NCBI GenBank assembly: GCA_947856675.1
Contig: CANUCM010000140.1
Span: 1-15,310, forward strand
Origin: an uncultured Clostridia bacterium
Lineage (GTDB): Bacteria; Bacillota; Clostridia; Oscillospirales; Butyricicoccaceae
Length of the DNA: 15,310 nucleotides
Direction of reading: 5' to 3'
Notes under the pieces: model-generated
Database searches by the model: none
Told to the model about the DNA's origin: nothing
What the model saw: the letters and a program-made list of their open reading frames with translations, nothing else
Made by a program: the position numbers and the translations under genes
Part shown: positions 7,461 to 14,447 of the stretch, one piece after another
How the letters are laid out: each line of letters opens with the position of its first letter
How positions within the stretch are numbered: the stretch's first letter is position 1

Positions 7461-8954
7461 TCAGTCCACGCTTTGCGCGAACCGCAGAAAGGCGGCTCTG
7501 CCTGCATCCGTGCGCTTATACACGCCTGCATGCTCCAGAACAGTGGCAAACACCAGCCCGACCTCCTTATGGATAATGGCTGTGATATTGTCCGGCGTCA
7601 GGTCATATCTGGAAGCAAAGCCTTCTGCCCAGTCTGCATGGGCAGCGGTCAGTGGGTCGGTACGCAGGTCGCTGCCGCTGAGGAGCGCCTCACCAAGAGC
7701 CGCCAGCTCGGTTTTGAGACGCGCAGGCAGAACGGCCAGACCCATGACCTCGATCAGGCCAATGTTTTCCTTTTTGATATGGTGGAGTTCGGCGTGCGGA
7801 TGATACAGCCCGAGCGGGTGTTCGGGAGTGGTTAAATTATTGCGCAGCACAAGATCCAGTTCATATTCCGCGCCGCGTCGGCGAGCGATCGGCGTGATCG
7901 TATTGTGTGGCACGCCGTCCGTCTCAGAAAGGATCATCGCGTCTTCGTCTGTATAGACACGCCACGCGGTCAGGATGCGGTCCGCCAACTCAACAAGCCG
8001 CGCCGGATCGGCGCAGTCCAGCCGGATAACCGACATCGGCCACTTAACAATGCCCGCGCGCACATCCGCAAATCCGGGGAAGGACAGTACCGTTTCGACC
8101 GGCGCTTTGGCCATCGCAAATTCATAATGACCGCCCTGAAAATGGTCGTGCGCCAGAATAGAGCCGCCGACAATGGGCAGGTCGGCATTGGAGCCGACAA
8201 AATAATGCGGGAACTGGCTGACGAAATCGAGCAGCTTGCGGAAGCAGGCACGGTCGATCTTCATCGGGGTGTGCACGGAATTTAAGCAGATACAGTGCTC
8301 GTTGTAATACACATAGGGGGAGTACTGCAAAAACCAAGGTTGTCCGTCGATCGTGATCGGGATGATGCGGTGGTTCTGACGCGCGGGATGGTTGACCCGG
8401 CCGGCATAGCCCTCGTTCTCCGTGCACAGCTGGCAGCGGGGATAGGCAGCTGCCGGCAGGTTGCGCGCCGCTGCGATCGCTTTTGGATCTTTTTCCGGCT
8501 TAGACAGATTGATCGTGATGTCCAGCTCACCGTATTCGGTCGGTGTTTTCCACTGAACGTCCTTTGCGATCCGGTCGCGGCGGATGTAATTGGTATCCTG
8601 ACTAAAGCGGTAATACCAGTCGGTCGCATGCACCGGGTTTTCTGCATATAGCGCATGGAATTTGGCAATGACTTCGCGCGGCGGCGGCGTCAGGCGGCCC
8701 ATCAGGCTGGTATCAAACAAATCGCGGTAAACGATCGAGTCGTTTTCCAGCACGCCGCGGGCGTGCGCGTCGTCCATCAGCTCATCCAGCACAGCGGGCA
8801 GGTCAATGGGGGAGTCGTCCAGCACGGGCTCCTCGTAAGCGTCCAACTGCAGCGCTTCAAGTAGGGTGTTGACCGCCCAGATATGGTCCTCTGGCGCGAT
8901 CAACCCTTTTTGCTCCGCATAGCGGACCAGACGGGCAACAGCGGTGTCGATCAT
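7461..8954 (-). CDS. galT: UDP-glucose--hexose-1-phosphate uridylyltransferase, class II
   Basis: GalT transfers UMP from UDP-glucose to galactose-1-phosphate, the middle step of the Leloir pathway. The product is 497 residues, the size of the Firmicutes class II enzymes rather than the roughly 350 of class I. Residues 269-275 read HDHFQGG, the HxHxQ-type active-site region where the UMP-histidine intermediate forms. Cys174 and Cys177 (RCQLC) precede it, and HAELHHIKKENIGLIEVMG marks the C-terminal domain. The chosen start is ATG 8954, preceded by GGGAGG; a longer reading frame upstream runs back into galE and is not likely coding. It is the last gene of galK-galE-galT, 13 bases after galE, implying co-transcription and probably translational linkage. 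Confidence 0.95.
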   Translation of the reverse strand: MIDTAVARLVRYAEQKGLIAPEDHIWAVNTLLEALQLDAYEEPVLDDSPIDLPAVLDELMDDAHARGVLENDSIVYRDLFDTSLMGRLTPPPREVIAKFHALYAENPVHATDWYYRFSQDTNYIRRDRIAKDVQWKTPTEYGELDITINLSKPEKDPKAIAAARNLPAAAYPRCQLCTENEGYAGRVNHPARQNHRIIPITIDGQPWFLQYSPYVYYNEHCICLNSVHTPMKIDRACFRKLLDFVSQFPHYFVGSNADLPIVGGSILAHDHFQGGHYEFAMAKAPVETVLSFPGFADVRAGIVKWPMSVIRLDCADPARLVELADRILTAWRVYTDEDAMILSETDGVPHNTITPIARRRGAEYELDLVLRNNLTTPEHPLGLYHPHAELHHIKKENIGLIEVMGLAVLPARLKTELAALGEALLSGSDLRTDPLTAAHADWAEGFASRYDLTPDNITAIIHKEVGLVFATVLEHAGVYKRTDAGRAAFLRFAQSVD

Positions 8955-8967
8955 TATGCAGCCTCCC

Positions 8968-9957
8968 TTACGCTTCGTAGCCGTGTGGATGGGACTTGTG
9001 CCAGTTCCACGCGGTCTCGATGATGGTATGCAGGCCGTCATACTGCGGCTTCCAGCCAAGCACCGATTTGGCTTTTTCACTCGAGGCGATCAACTGCGCC
9101 GGATCGCCTGCGCGGCGTGCTTCAATTTTGGCAGGGATCGGATGGCCGGTCACCCGGCGCGCTTCCTCAATGACCTCTTTGACCGAGAAGCCCACGCCGT
9201 TGCCCAGATTGAACACGTTATTGTCGCCGCCTGCGAGCAGGTAGTCGAGCGCCAGAATGTGCGCCTGCGCAAGGTCGCAGACATGGATATAGTCACGGAT
9301 ACAGGTGCCATCCGGGGTGGGGTAGTCGTCGCCGAAGATCGAGATTGCTTCGCGCCGGCCGTTTGGCACTTGCAGGATGAGCGGCAGCAGATGGGTCTCC
9401 GGATCGTGCGCCTCGCCGATCGAAGCGTCCGGCTGCGCGCCACAGGCATTGAAGTAGCGCAGCGCCACATAATGCAGCCCATGCGCGACCGAGACCCACT
9501 TCATCATCTTTTCCATGGACAGCTTGGTCTCACCGTAGCAGTTGGTCGGCTCGGTGCGGTCGGTCTCGAGGATGGGCACGCGCTCAGGTTCGCCGTAGGT
9601 CGCGGCGGTCGAAGAAAAGACGATCTTGAGCACATTGTGCGCGACCATACTGTCCAGCAGGGTCTTGGTGCCGCACAGATTGTTGTCATAATACTTGAGC
9701 GGCTTTTTCATGCTTTCGCCGACCTGCGAATTGGCTGCAAAATGGATCACGCCCTCGATCTGCTCCGCTTCGAACAGCTGGTCAAGAAAGGCGCGGTCGC
9801 GGATGTCGCCCTCGTAAAAACGGGCCTTCGCCGGTACAGCCGCACGGAAGCCGGTCTCCAGATTGTCCGCTACGACCACATCGCGACCGGTCTCGACCAG
9901 TGCGCGTGCGGTGTGCGAACCGATGTAGCCCGCACCGCCCAGTACAAGAATTGCCAT
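8968..9957 (-). CDS. galE: UDP-glucose 4-epimerase
   Basis: GalE reversibly converts UDP-galactose to UDP-glucose with bound NAD, regenerating the substrate for GalT and supplying UDP-galactose for surface polymers. The 329-residue protein is an extended short-chain dehydrogenase: the Rossmann motif GGAGYIGSH lies at residues 7-15, the catalytic Ser/Thr region at 115-120 (SSTAAT), and the YGETK motif gives Tyr141 and Lys145. The ATG at 9957 follows AAGGAGG and begins right at MAILVLGGAG; an upstream in-frame ATG seven codons earlier would lie before that binding site. It is the middle gene of galKET. Length and motifs are typical of the family. Confidence 0.96.
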   Translation of the reverse strand: MAILVLGGAGYIGSHTARALVETGRDVVVADNLETGFRAAVPAKARFYEGDIRDRAFLDQLFEAEQIEGVIHFAANSQVGESMKKPLKYYDNNLCGTKTLLDSMVAHNVLKIVFSSTAATYGEPERVPILETDRTEPTNCYGETKLSMEKMMKWVSVAHGLHYVALRYFNACGAQPDASIGEAHDPETHLLPLILQVPNGRREAISIFGDDYPTPDGTCIRDYIHVCDLAQAHILALDYLLAGGDNNVFNLGNGVGFSVKEVIEEARRVTGHPIPAKIEARRAGDPAQLIASSEKAKSVLGWKPQYDGLHTIIETAWNWHKSHPHGYEA

Positions 9958-9991
9958 AGTAGGAACCTCCTTATGCATTGGTGTTTATCTT

Positions 9992-10010
9992 TCCCTGCGC
10001 GCGGCAGGGA
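9992..10010 (-). other. Intercistronic hairpin between galK and galE
   Basis: TCCCTGC (9992-9998) pairs with GCAGGGA (10004-10010) around a five-base loop in the 67-base galK-galE gap. There is no T run behind it on the - strand, so it is more likely an RNA-stabilising or pausing structure than a terminator. Confidence 0.45.
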
Positions 10011-10024
10011 GGAAATGCCTTTTC

Positions 10025-11308
10025 TCACGCCAGCACGGCGCCTCCGACCGGACGGATCCGGAGAAAGTGGCAGCAACCCTGTCCCAGCACCGCTTCCATA
10101 CCCTGCTGGAAGGCGGTTTCTTTTTGTCGGGGCACATAGGCTTGGATCGTGCCGGCAAAGCCGCCGCCGTGTACGCGGACTGCACCGTCTCCACCGAGCA
10201 GATGCTCGGCCAGAGCGATCGCCACGGTCACTGCCTGCTCCTGCGGCTGCGCAGTACAGTACAAATTCTGCAGCAGTTGCGCGGACGATGCGCCCGAACG
10301 CCGCACCAGAGCAAGGAAGGAATCGACCTCCCCCTGTGTCAGGCAGTCCGCTTCCTCCTCTGCATAGCGGTTATCAGCAAAAAAATGCATGGCACGTAAC
10401 GCAGCACGGTCGCCTGCCTGCGTCCTCACCTCGTTCAACCGCTTCCAGAACGTGGCTTCCTCCACATCCCGTAGGTATTCCTTGCCGAAGCAGCGGGCGG
10501 CCGCCGACATCTCTGCCGGGATCGCAGCATATTCGTCGGTCAAGTCGGCATGATCGGCGCCCGTATCGATTACGCACAGCGAATATCCCGACTGCTCCAG
10601 ATCAAATCCGATCCGGCGTATATCCGGCTGCATAGGGCTGCGGAAGTCGATCGCTACAATACCGCCGACTGCGCTTGCCAGCTGATCCATCAGGCCGCAG
10701 GGCTTGCCAAAATACACATTTTCCGCATACTGGCCGCACAGCGCCAGATCGACCGGCTGCAGCTCGTCACCGCAGAACAGATGGTTGAAGATCACGCCAA
10801 TTAGTATTTCATAAGCGGCGGAGGAGGACAGCCCCGAACCGCCCAGCACGGTCGATTCGATCACTGCGTTGAATCCGCCCAGCGTATAGCCCATCGAGGC
10901 GATCCGCGCCGCAACGCCGCGCACCAGCGCGATCGAGGACTGCTGCTCCTTTTCGCGCGGTGTCAGATCGTCCAGATCCACCGTGATGCGCGGATATCCG
11001 CTTGACAAAATACACACGACCTGTGTTCCGTTTGGTGCGGCGCAAGCAACCGCGTCTAGACTGACTGCCGCCGCAAGCACCCGTCCATGCTGATGGTCGG
11101 TGTGGTTGCCGCCCAGCTCGGTGCGCCCCGGTCCGGAGAAAAGGCCGACAGCATCTTCGCCGCCGAATGCTTGCTCGTAGAATTTTACTAAATTCGACAG
11201 GCGCGCACGCTGCATTTCCAAATCGACACCTGTTCCATATACTGTGCGAAGGTTATCATCCAATGCGCCGTTTGACAGCTTATTCTGCATGATATTTTGC
11301 GCCAACAT
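10025..11308 (-). CDS. galK: Galactokinase
   Basis: GalK phosphorylates alpha-D-galactose at C1 with ATP, the first step of the Leloir pathway. The 427-residue protein is of the GHMP kinase superfamily. The signature at residues 59-75 reads GPGRTELGGNHTDHQHG, with Arg62 and Asp71 in place; the ATP loop is VLGGSGLSSSAA (154-165), and CGLMDQ carries the catalytic-base Asp208. One oddity: the usual GEHTDY glutamate, which contacts the sugar in studied enzymes, is Asn68 here. The start at 11308 follows GGGGG on the - strand. It is the first gene of galKET and has its own promoter. A TTTACTAAA palindrome inside its 5' coding part may be an operator. Sugar specificity is inferred from the operon. 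Confidence 0.92.
   Translation of the reverse strand: MLAQNIMQNKLSNGALDDNLRTVYGTGVDLEMQRARLSNLVKFYEQAFGGEDAVGLFSGPGRTELGGNHTDHQHGRVLAAAVSLDAVACAAPNGTQVVCILSSGYPRITVDLDDLTPREKEQQSSIALVRGVAARIASMGYTLGGFNAVIESTVLGGSGLSSSAAYEILIGVIFNHLFCGDELQPVDLALCGQYAENVYFGKPCGLMDQLASAVGGIVAIDFRSPMQPDIRRIGFDLEQSGYSLCVIDTGADHADLTDEYAAIPAEMSAAARCFGKEYLRDVEEATFWKRLNEVRTQAGDRAALRAMHFFADNRYAEEEADCLTQGEVDSFLALVRRSGASSAQLLQNLYCTAQPQEQAVTVAIALAEHLLGGDGAVRVHGGGFAGTIQAYVPRQKETAFQQGMEAVLGQGCCHFLRIRPVGGAVLA
11184..11192. promoter_or_regulatory. Candidate internal operator within galK
   Basis: TTTACTAAA, a 4+1+4 palindrome, lies in the galK coding sequence (codons of LVKF). Its centre at 11188 is 211 bases from the same palindrome at the galK promoter, close to 20 helical turns. 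This resembles the known arrangement of an upstream and an internal operator joined by DNA looping in the E. coli gal operon; the parallel is inference. Confidence 0.4.
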
Positions 11309-11361
11309 GATTTTTCATCCCCCTTTTCTTTTGTCGTCTCTCACTGTTCTTGCTTGTTCAC

Positions 11362-11389
11362 AGTATAACACTTTTACTTATAATTTCAA
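11362..11389 (-). promoter_or_regulatory. Promoter of galKET
   Basis: On the - strand TTGAAA (11389-11384), a 16-base spacer and TATACT (11367-11362). It lies about 55 bases upstream of the galK ATG and directly beside the operator-like palindrome at 11394-11404. Confidence 0.65.
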
Positions 11390-11393
11390 TAAA

Positions 11394-11439
11394 TTTTACT
11401 AAAAAACATAGCTAAAAATATGCATTGATTTTTAGTAAA
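11394..11439. promoter_or_regulatory. Pair of TTTA(C/G)TAAA operators upstream of galK
   Basis: TTTTACTAAAA (11394-11404) is a perfect 11-bp palindrome around C11399. TTTAGTAAA (11431-11439) is the same 9-bp core around G11435, 36 bases away. Odd-length AT-rich palindromes of this kind suit LacI-family regulators, and one is encoded immediately upstream (11498-12520). Both sites are just upstream of the galK -35. Confidence 0.65.
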
Positions 11440-11448
11440 TACGACAAC

Positions 11449-11476
11449 AAAAAAGGACGCCGTATCGGCGTCCTTT
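11449..11476 (-). terminator. Terminator of the LacI-family gene
   Basis: AAAGGACGCCG (11452-11462) pairs perfectly with CGGCGTCCTTT (11466-11476) across a three-base loop. Reading on the - strand, a run of T follows (A run at 11449-11454 on the + strand). It ends the regulator transcript before the galK promoter region. Confidence 0.85.
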
Positions 11477-11497
11477 GATCAGGTGGACATTGTGTAA

Positions 11498-12520
11498 TTA
11501 TTCGGTTAAGGAACTGACGCTCGCCCGTTCGATCAGCATCGGCGGGACGACGATCTTGAGCGGCACAGCGTCGTGCGCCTTATGCGTCCGCTGGACCAGC
11601 AGGTCGACAGCCACGCAGCTCATCATTTTTACATGAGTGCTGATACTGGTCAGCGGCGGATCAGTCAGCTCGGAAAGCGGGGTATCGTTGAATCCGATCA
11701 CGGACATATCCTCCGGTACGCGCAATCCCCCCTCGCGCAGCGCACGCATTGCGCCGAATGCAGCCTCCTCGTTGGCTGCCAACAGCGCAGTTGGCAACGC
11801 ACCGCCATTCTGCAGGCGGCTGCGCATGGTCTGATAAGCATCCGCCGCAGTCATCTCCGCCTCGATCAACAGATCGGGAGAAAACAGCCCCTGCGCGGTC
11901 ATAAAGTCGATGAAATACTGCCGGCGCACCTCAGGCGCGGGACGTTTGCGTTCATCCAGCTTGCGGTCCGGCCCCAAAAAGCCGATCCGGCGGTGTCCAT
12001 GTGCGACCAGCCTGTCGAGCGCCTGCTCTACGCCCAGCTTGAAATTGATCACTACGGAATCAAACCGCAGCTCATCTGGCGCAGAATCGAGGAACACCAG
12101 ATTGTTGTGCAGCGCGCTGAGTGCGGCGATCTGATCTTCGGAAAAAATCCCGATCGCCAGAATGCCGTTGACTGCCTCGCTGCCCATCAGCTGATAGCTG
12201 CCGTCGGACTCGACGAGTGAGACCGTGCTGTGTCCCAGATCCAGACAGTGCTGCACCGCGTGGTTTTTCAGATACAGATAATAGGGGTCCTTGAGCTGTT
12301 CGACCGGCGAGAGCATCTCTGCCACCGCAAAGCACAGATGACCGGCTGCATCGCGGCGCTGCCGGGGCGAAGGCTTTTTATAGTTAAGCGCTCCTGCCGC
12401 CTCCAAAATAGCCGCACGGGTCGCATCACTCACGCTCATGGTCGGGTCGTTATTCAGCACGCGAGAGATAGTCGTGATGGAATAGCCGGTGTGCTCGGAT
12501 AATTCTTTCAACGTTGCCAT
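11498..12520 (-). CDS. LacI-family transcriptional regulator, likely of galactose genes
   Basis: The 340-residue protein has an N-terminal helix-turn-helix (MATLKELSEHTGYSITTISR, residues 1-20, then VLNNDP) and a hinge region near 45-60, followed by a periplasmic-binding-protein-like effector domain with DMSVIGFNDTPLSELTDPPL near the C-terminus. It would act as a sugar-responsive DNA-binding dimer. ATG 12520 was chosen because the conserved MATLKEL starts there and GAGG precedes it; a longer frame to 12562 runs through the promoter region. It is separated from galK by a terminator, so it is its own unit reading the same way. Control of galKET through the TTTA(C/G)TAAA sites, and of itself through palindromes on its promoter, is inferred. 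A galR name would be reasonable but is not proven. Confidence 0.9.
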   Translation of the reverse strand: MATLKELSEHTGYSITTISRVLNNDPTMSVSDATRAAILEAAGALNYKKPSPRQRRDAAGHLCFAVAEMLSPVEQLKDPYYLYLKNHAVQHCLDLGHSTVSLVESDGSYQLMGSEAVNGILAIGIFSEDQIAALSALHNNLVFLDSAPDELRFDSVVINFKLGVEQALDRLVAHGHRRIGFLGPDRKLDERKRPAPEVRRQYFIDFMTAQGLFSPDLLIEAEMTAADAYQTMRSRLQNGGALPTALLAANEEAAFGAMRALREGGLRVPEDMSVIGFNDTPLSELTDPPLTSISTHVKMMSCVAVDLLVQRTHKAHDAVPLKIVVPPMLIERASVSSLTE

Positions 12521-12551
12521 AAAACTGGACCTCGCTTTGTCCATTATTTTA

Positions 12552-12562
12552 GTGAAATTCAC
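12552..12562. promoter_or_regulatory. Candidate autoregulatory operator at the lacI start site
   Basis: GTGAAATTCAC is a perfect 11-bp palindrome with a central A. It lies at about +1 to +11 of the transcript from the promoter at 12569-12597, where a bound protein would block initiation. Confidence 0.5.
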
Positions 12563-12568
12563 ATTTTT

Positions 12569-12597
12569 ATTATAGCGAATGCGTCAGCCCTTTGCAA
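12569..12597 (-). promoter_or_regulatory. Promoter of the LacI-family gene
   Basis: On the - strand TTGCAA (12597-12592), a 17-base spacer and TATAAT (12574-12569), about 49 bases upstream of the ATG. Confidence 0.7.
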
Positions 12598-12604
12598 GCG
12601 CTTG
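12595..12604. promoter_or_regulatory. CAAGCGCTTG palindrome on the lacI -35
   Basis: A perfect 10-bp palindrome with a central CG overlaps the -35 hexamer. AAGCGCTT cores are typical of even-length LacI-family operators, including catabolite-response elements, though the outer bases fit the CcpA consensus poorly. Nothing else is obvious in the 315-base gap from 12563 to 12878 except a 9-bp inverted repeat (AAATTATGA, 12631-12639, with 12666-12674) and the promoter at 12730. Confidence 0.45.
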
Positions 12605-12729
12605 ATACGGCGGATCAGAAAACACGACCGAAATTATGATTTGGTTCAATTTCTTAGGACAATATTCATAATTTGGACGGAATCCGCAGATCAGGAAGCT
12701 ATTTTTTAAGAAAAATTCCAGTGCCAAGG

Positions 12730-12758
12730 TAGACTTTACTGCAAAATTGATGTATTAT
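12730..12758 (+). promoter_or_regulatory. Possible promoter of the VTC-domain gene
   Basis: TAGACT (12730-12735), a 17-base spacer and TATTAT (12753-12758), about 120 bases upstream of the ATG. The hexamers are only moderately good. Confidence 0.4.
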
Positions 12759-12878
12759 GCCTATTGCGAAAGAATTATGGAATAGCTGTCAGCAGGCCGT
12801 AGATATAACACACATTATGTACGAGGCATATTGACACGATTCCGTTATCCGAATTTTGCTGAAAGGGGGCGCGGTGAT

Positions 12879-13574
12879 ATGAACGAAGTGCTGCGGCAGG
12901 AAAAGAAATATCCGATCGACGCGGCACAGGGCGCCATGCTTCGCGCCCGGCTCGACCGGTTGATGCTGCGGGATACGCACAACGGCGCGCAGGGCTATCG
13001 GATCCGCTCACTTTACTTTGATACGCTGGATGATCAGGATTTTTCCGACAAGGTGGACGGCCTTGAGCTGCGGCGCAAGATCCGCCTGCGGGCATACAGT
13101 CCGGACGCGGATTTCGCCATGCTGGAGATCAAGCAGAAGCAGGGACCCTATCAGCGCAAGCGGTCGCTGCGCGTCTCCCGCGCGGATGCAGAGCGCCTGT
13201 GCCGCGGGGATTACCGTCCGCTCACGCAGTATGACGATCCGTTCGCCGCAGAGTGCTACGGTCTGCTGCACTGCCGCTGCTACCGACCGAAGGCGGTTGT
13301 CGAGTACCTGCGGCAGGCCTATATTGCCCGGGAAAACCACATCCGCATCACGCTGGACAGCCGTATCACCGGCACGGAGACATCTTTTGATCTGTTTTCG
13401 CGCAATTTGCCGCAGTTTCCGGTGATGGACCCGTTCCACATGGTGCTGGAGGTCAAATACAACGGATTTTTGCTCAGCTACATCAAAGACCTGCTCGACG
13501 AAGTCCATCGGCCGGAGCTGTCTATCAGCAAATACTGCCTGGCGCGTCAGCTGACGCTGGGCGCCATATCATAA
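12879..13574 (+). CDS. VTC-domain polyphosphate polymerase family protein
   Basis: The 231-residue protein is a CYTH-fold (triphosphate tunnel) protein of the VTC group, whose yeast member makes inorganic polyphosphate from ATP. Basic and acidic tunnel-lining motifs occur in order: RQEKKYPI near the start, YRIRSLYFDT, RKIRLRAY, LEIKQK, KRS, VVEYLRQAYI, RITLDSR, LEVKYNG and SKYCLAR at the end. Length is typical of the bacterial single-domain form. ATG 12879 follows AAAGGGGG; the frame extends upstream without a better start. A DUF4956 membrane gene follows after 19 bases with its own binding site, the usual pairing in Clostridia, where a CotH kinase gene is often also present; none is seen here. 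Polymerase activity in bacteria is family inference. Confidence 0.88.
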   Translation: MNEVLRQEKKYPIDAAQGAMLRARLDRLMLRDTHNGAQGYRIRSLYFDTLDDQDFSDKVDGLELRRKIRLRAYSPDADFAMLEIKQKQGPYQRKRSLRVSRADAERLCRGDYRPLTQYDDPFAAECYGLLHCRCYRPKAVVEYLRQAYIARENHIRITLDSRITGTETSFDLFSRNLPQFPVMDPFHMVLEVKYNGFLLSYIKDLLDEVHRPELSISKYCLARQLTLGAIS

Positions 13575-13593
13575 AGATAAAGGAGATCAGCAA

Positions 13594-13944
13594 ATGAGAG
13601 AATATCTGTTTCAGCTTTTAGAGACAAGCAGCGGCGAGCTGACAGCTGAGACCATCGTGCTCCGCATGGCGGTCGCCGCAGTGATCGCGTGCTTTATTTT
13701 CCTGTCCTACCGTCTTTCGCACAGCGGCAGCATATACAGCATGAAGTTTAACGTATCGCTCGCGGTGCTGACGCTCATCACCACAACGGTCATGATCGTC
13801 ATCGGGAACAACATCGCTTTGTCGCTCGGTATGGTCGGCGCGCTGTCGATCGTCCGCTTCCGCACGGCGATCAAGGATTCCCGGGATACGATCTACATTT
13901 TCTGGGCCATCGTGGTCGGTATCTGCTGCGGCGCAGGGAGCTAA
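13594..13944 (+). pseudogene. DUF4956 membrane protein, truncated at the 3' end
   Basis: ATG 13594 follows AAGGAG (13581-13586). The 116 residues contain three hydrophobic segments (about 23-41, 52-86 and 100-114) and the family-like stretch NNIALSLGMVGALSIVRFRTAIKD followed by YIFWAIVVGICCGAG. Full-length DUF4956 proteins are about twice this size and continue past the GICCG segment. Here the frame ends abruptly at a TAA (13942-13944) formed at the point where phage-type sequence begins. The partner VTC gene upstream is intact. The stub might still be translated, but the loss of the cytosolic C-terminal half suggests that it is broken. The missing half is not elsewhere in the window. Confidence 0.8.
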
Positions 13945-14362
13945 TCGCACGCCGCATGCGAAATACCGAAACCACAAGGTATTCATCCATACAGACGGCA
14001 CTGCCGACATCGAGCGGGATGAGGTCCATCACGGCAAAGTGATTCGGGTCTATGACTCCATCAAAGAGTACCGCCGGCACAAGGAGCTCCAGCTGCTTGA
14101 AAAGGCAGGGAAGATCAGCGGAGTAATGTGGCAGTTTCCCTTGGTCATACAGGAAAGCTTCGCATATCGTGGCGAGCGTATAAGAGGAATCACCTATAAG
14201 GCAGACTTCAAATATACCGACACAGAATCCGGAGAGACCATAATCGAGGACGTAAAAGGGCAGGATCATCATACGGGGAAGTACCTTACTACTGAAGCCT
14301 TCCGCCTAAAGTGGAAGCTGCTGAAACAGCGATACCCAGAATTTAATTTTAGGCTTTTTTGA
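13943..14362 (+). pseudogene. DUF1064-type phage protein, missing its start
   Basis: The open frame, in a different register from DUF4956, reads TPHAKYRNHKVFIHTDG and later VYDSIKEYRRHKELQLLEKAG, YKADFKYTD and IIEDVKGQ, ending EAFRLKWKLLKQRYPEFNF before TGA. This matches the DUF1064 plan (N-terminal KYRN-K block, S-KE--RY-EL-LLE-AG, ADF-Y, VEDVKG), a nuclease-like family found mainly in phages and integrative elements. No ATG lies in frame before the conserved N-terminal block; the only candidate, GTG 14039, lacks a proper binding site and would drop that block. So the gene has lost its 5' end at the junction with DUF4956. It marks the right part of the window as mobile DNA. Confidence 0.75.
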
Positions 14363-14370
14363 GCATTTAA

Positions 14371-14411
14371 GAACAAATGTTCTTGTACTTCTACTGGTGT
14401 TGTGATACAAT
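14371..14411 (+). promoter_or_regulatory. SOS-box-like operator on a sigma-A promoter
   Basis: GAACAAATGTTC (14371-14382) fits the GAAC-N4-GTTC core of Firmicutes LexA boxes and is part of a 16-bp palindrome. Directly after it come TTGTAC (14383-14388), a 17-base spacer and TACAAT (14406-14411). Transcription would start near 14418 and run into structured element B. Control by LexA, or by an element-borne repressor with a similar site, is inferred. Confidence 0.7.
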
Positions 14412-14418
14412 ACGGACA

Positions 14419-14436
14419 CAAGAACAATTTGTCTTG
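14419..14436. promoter_or_regulatory. Second operator-like palindrome at the transcript start
   Basis: An 18-bp imperfect palindrome, CAAGA-AC-AATT-TG-TCTTG. In reverse complement it matches 14 of 17 positions of the first operator (AAGAACAAATGTTCTTG). The two sites bracket the promoter, one before the -35 and one at +1, as expected for tight repression. Confidence 0.5.
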
Positions 14437-14447
14437 ATCTCTATGTA

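Noticed and set aside
8944..10635. 563-codon open frame on the + strand
   Set aside because: It is antisense to galE and parts of galT and galK, whose motifs are unmistakable. It is compositionally a shadow.
12831..12836. Perfect TTGACA as a promoter -35 for the VTC gene
   Set aside because: No -10 hexamer lies 16-18 bases downstream, and the start site would fall almost on the ribosome binding site.
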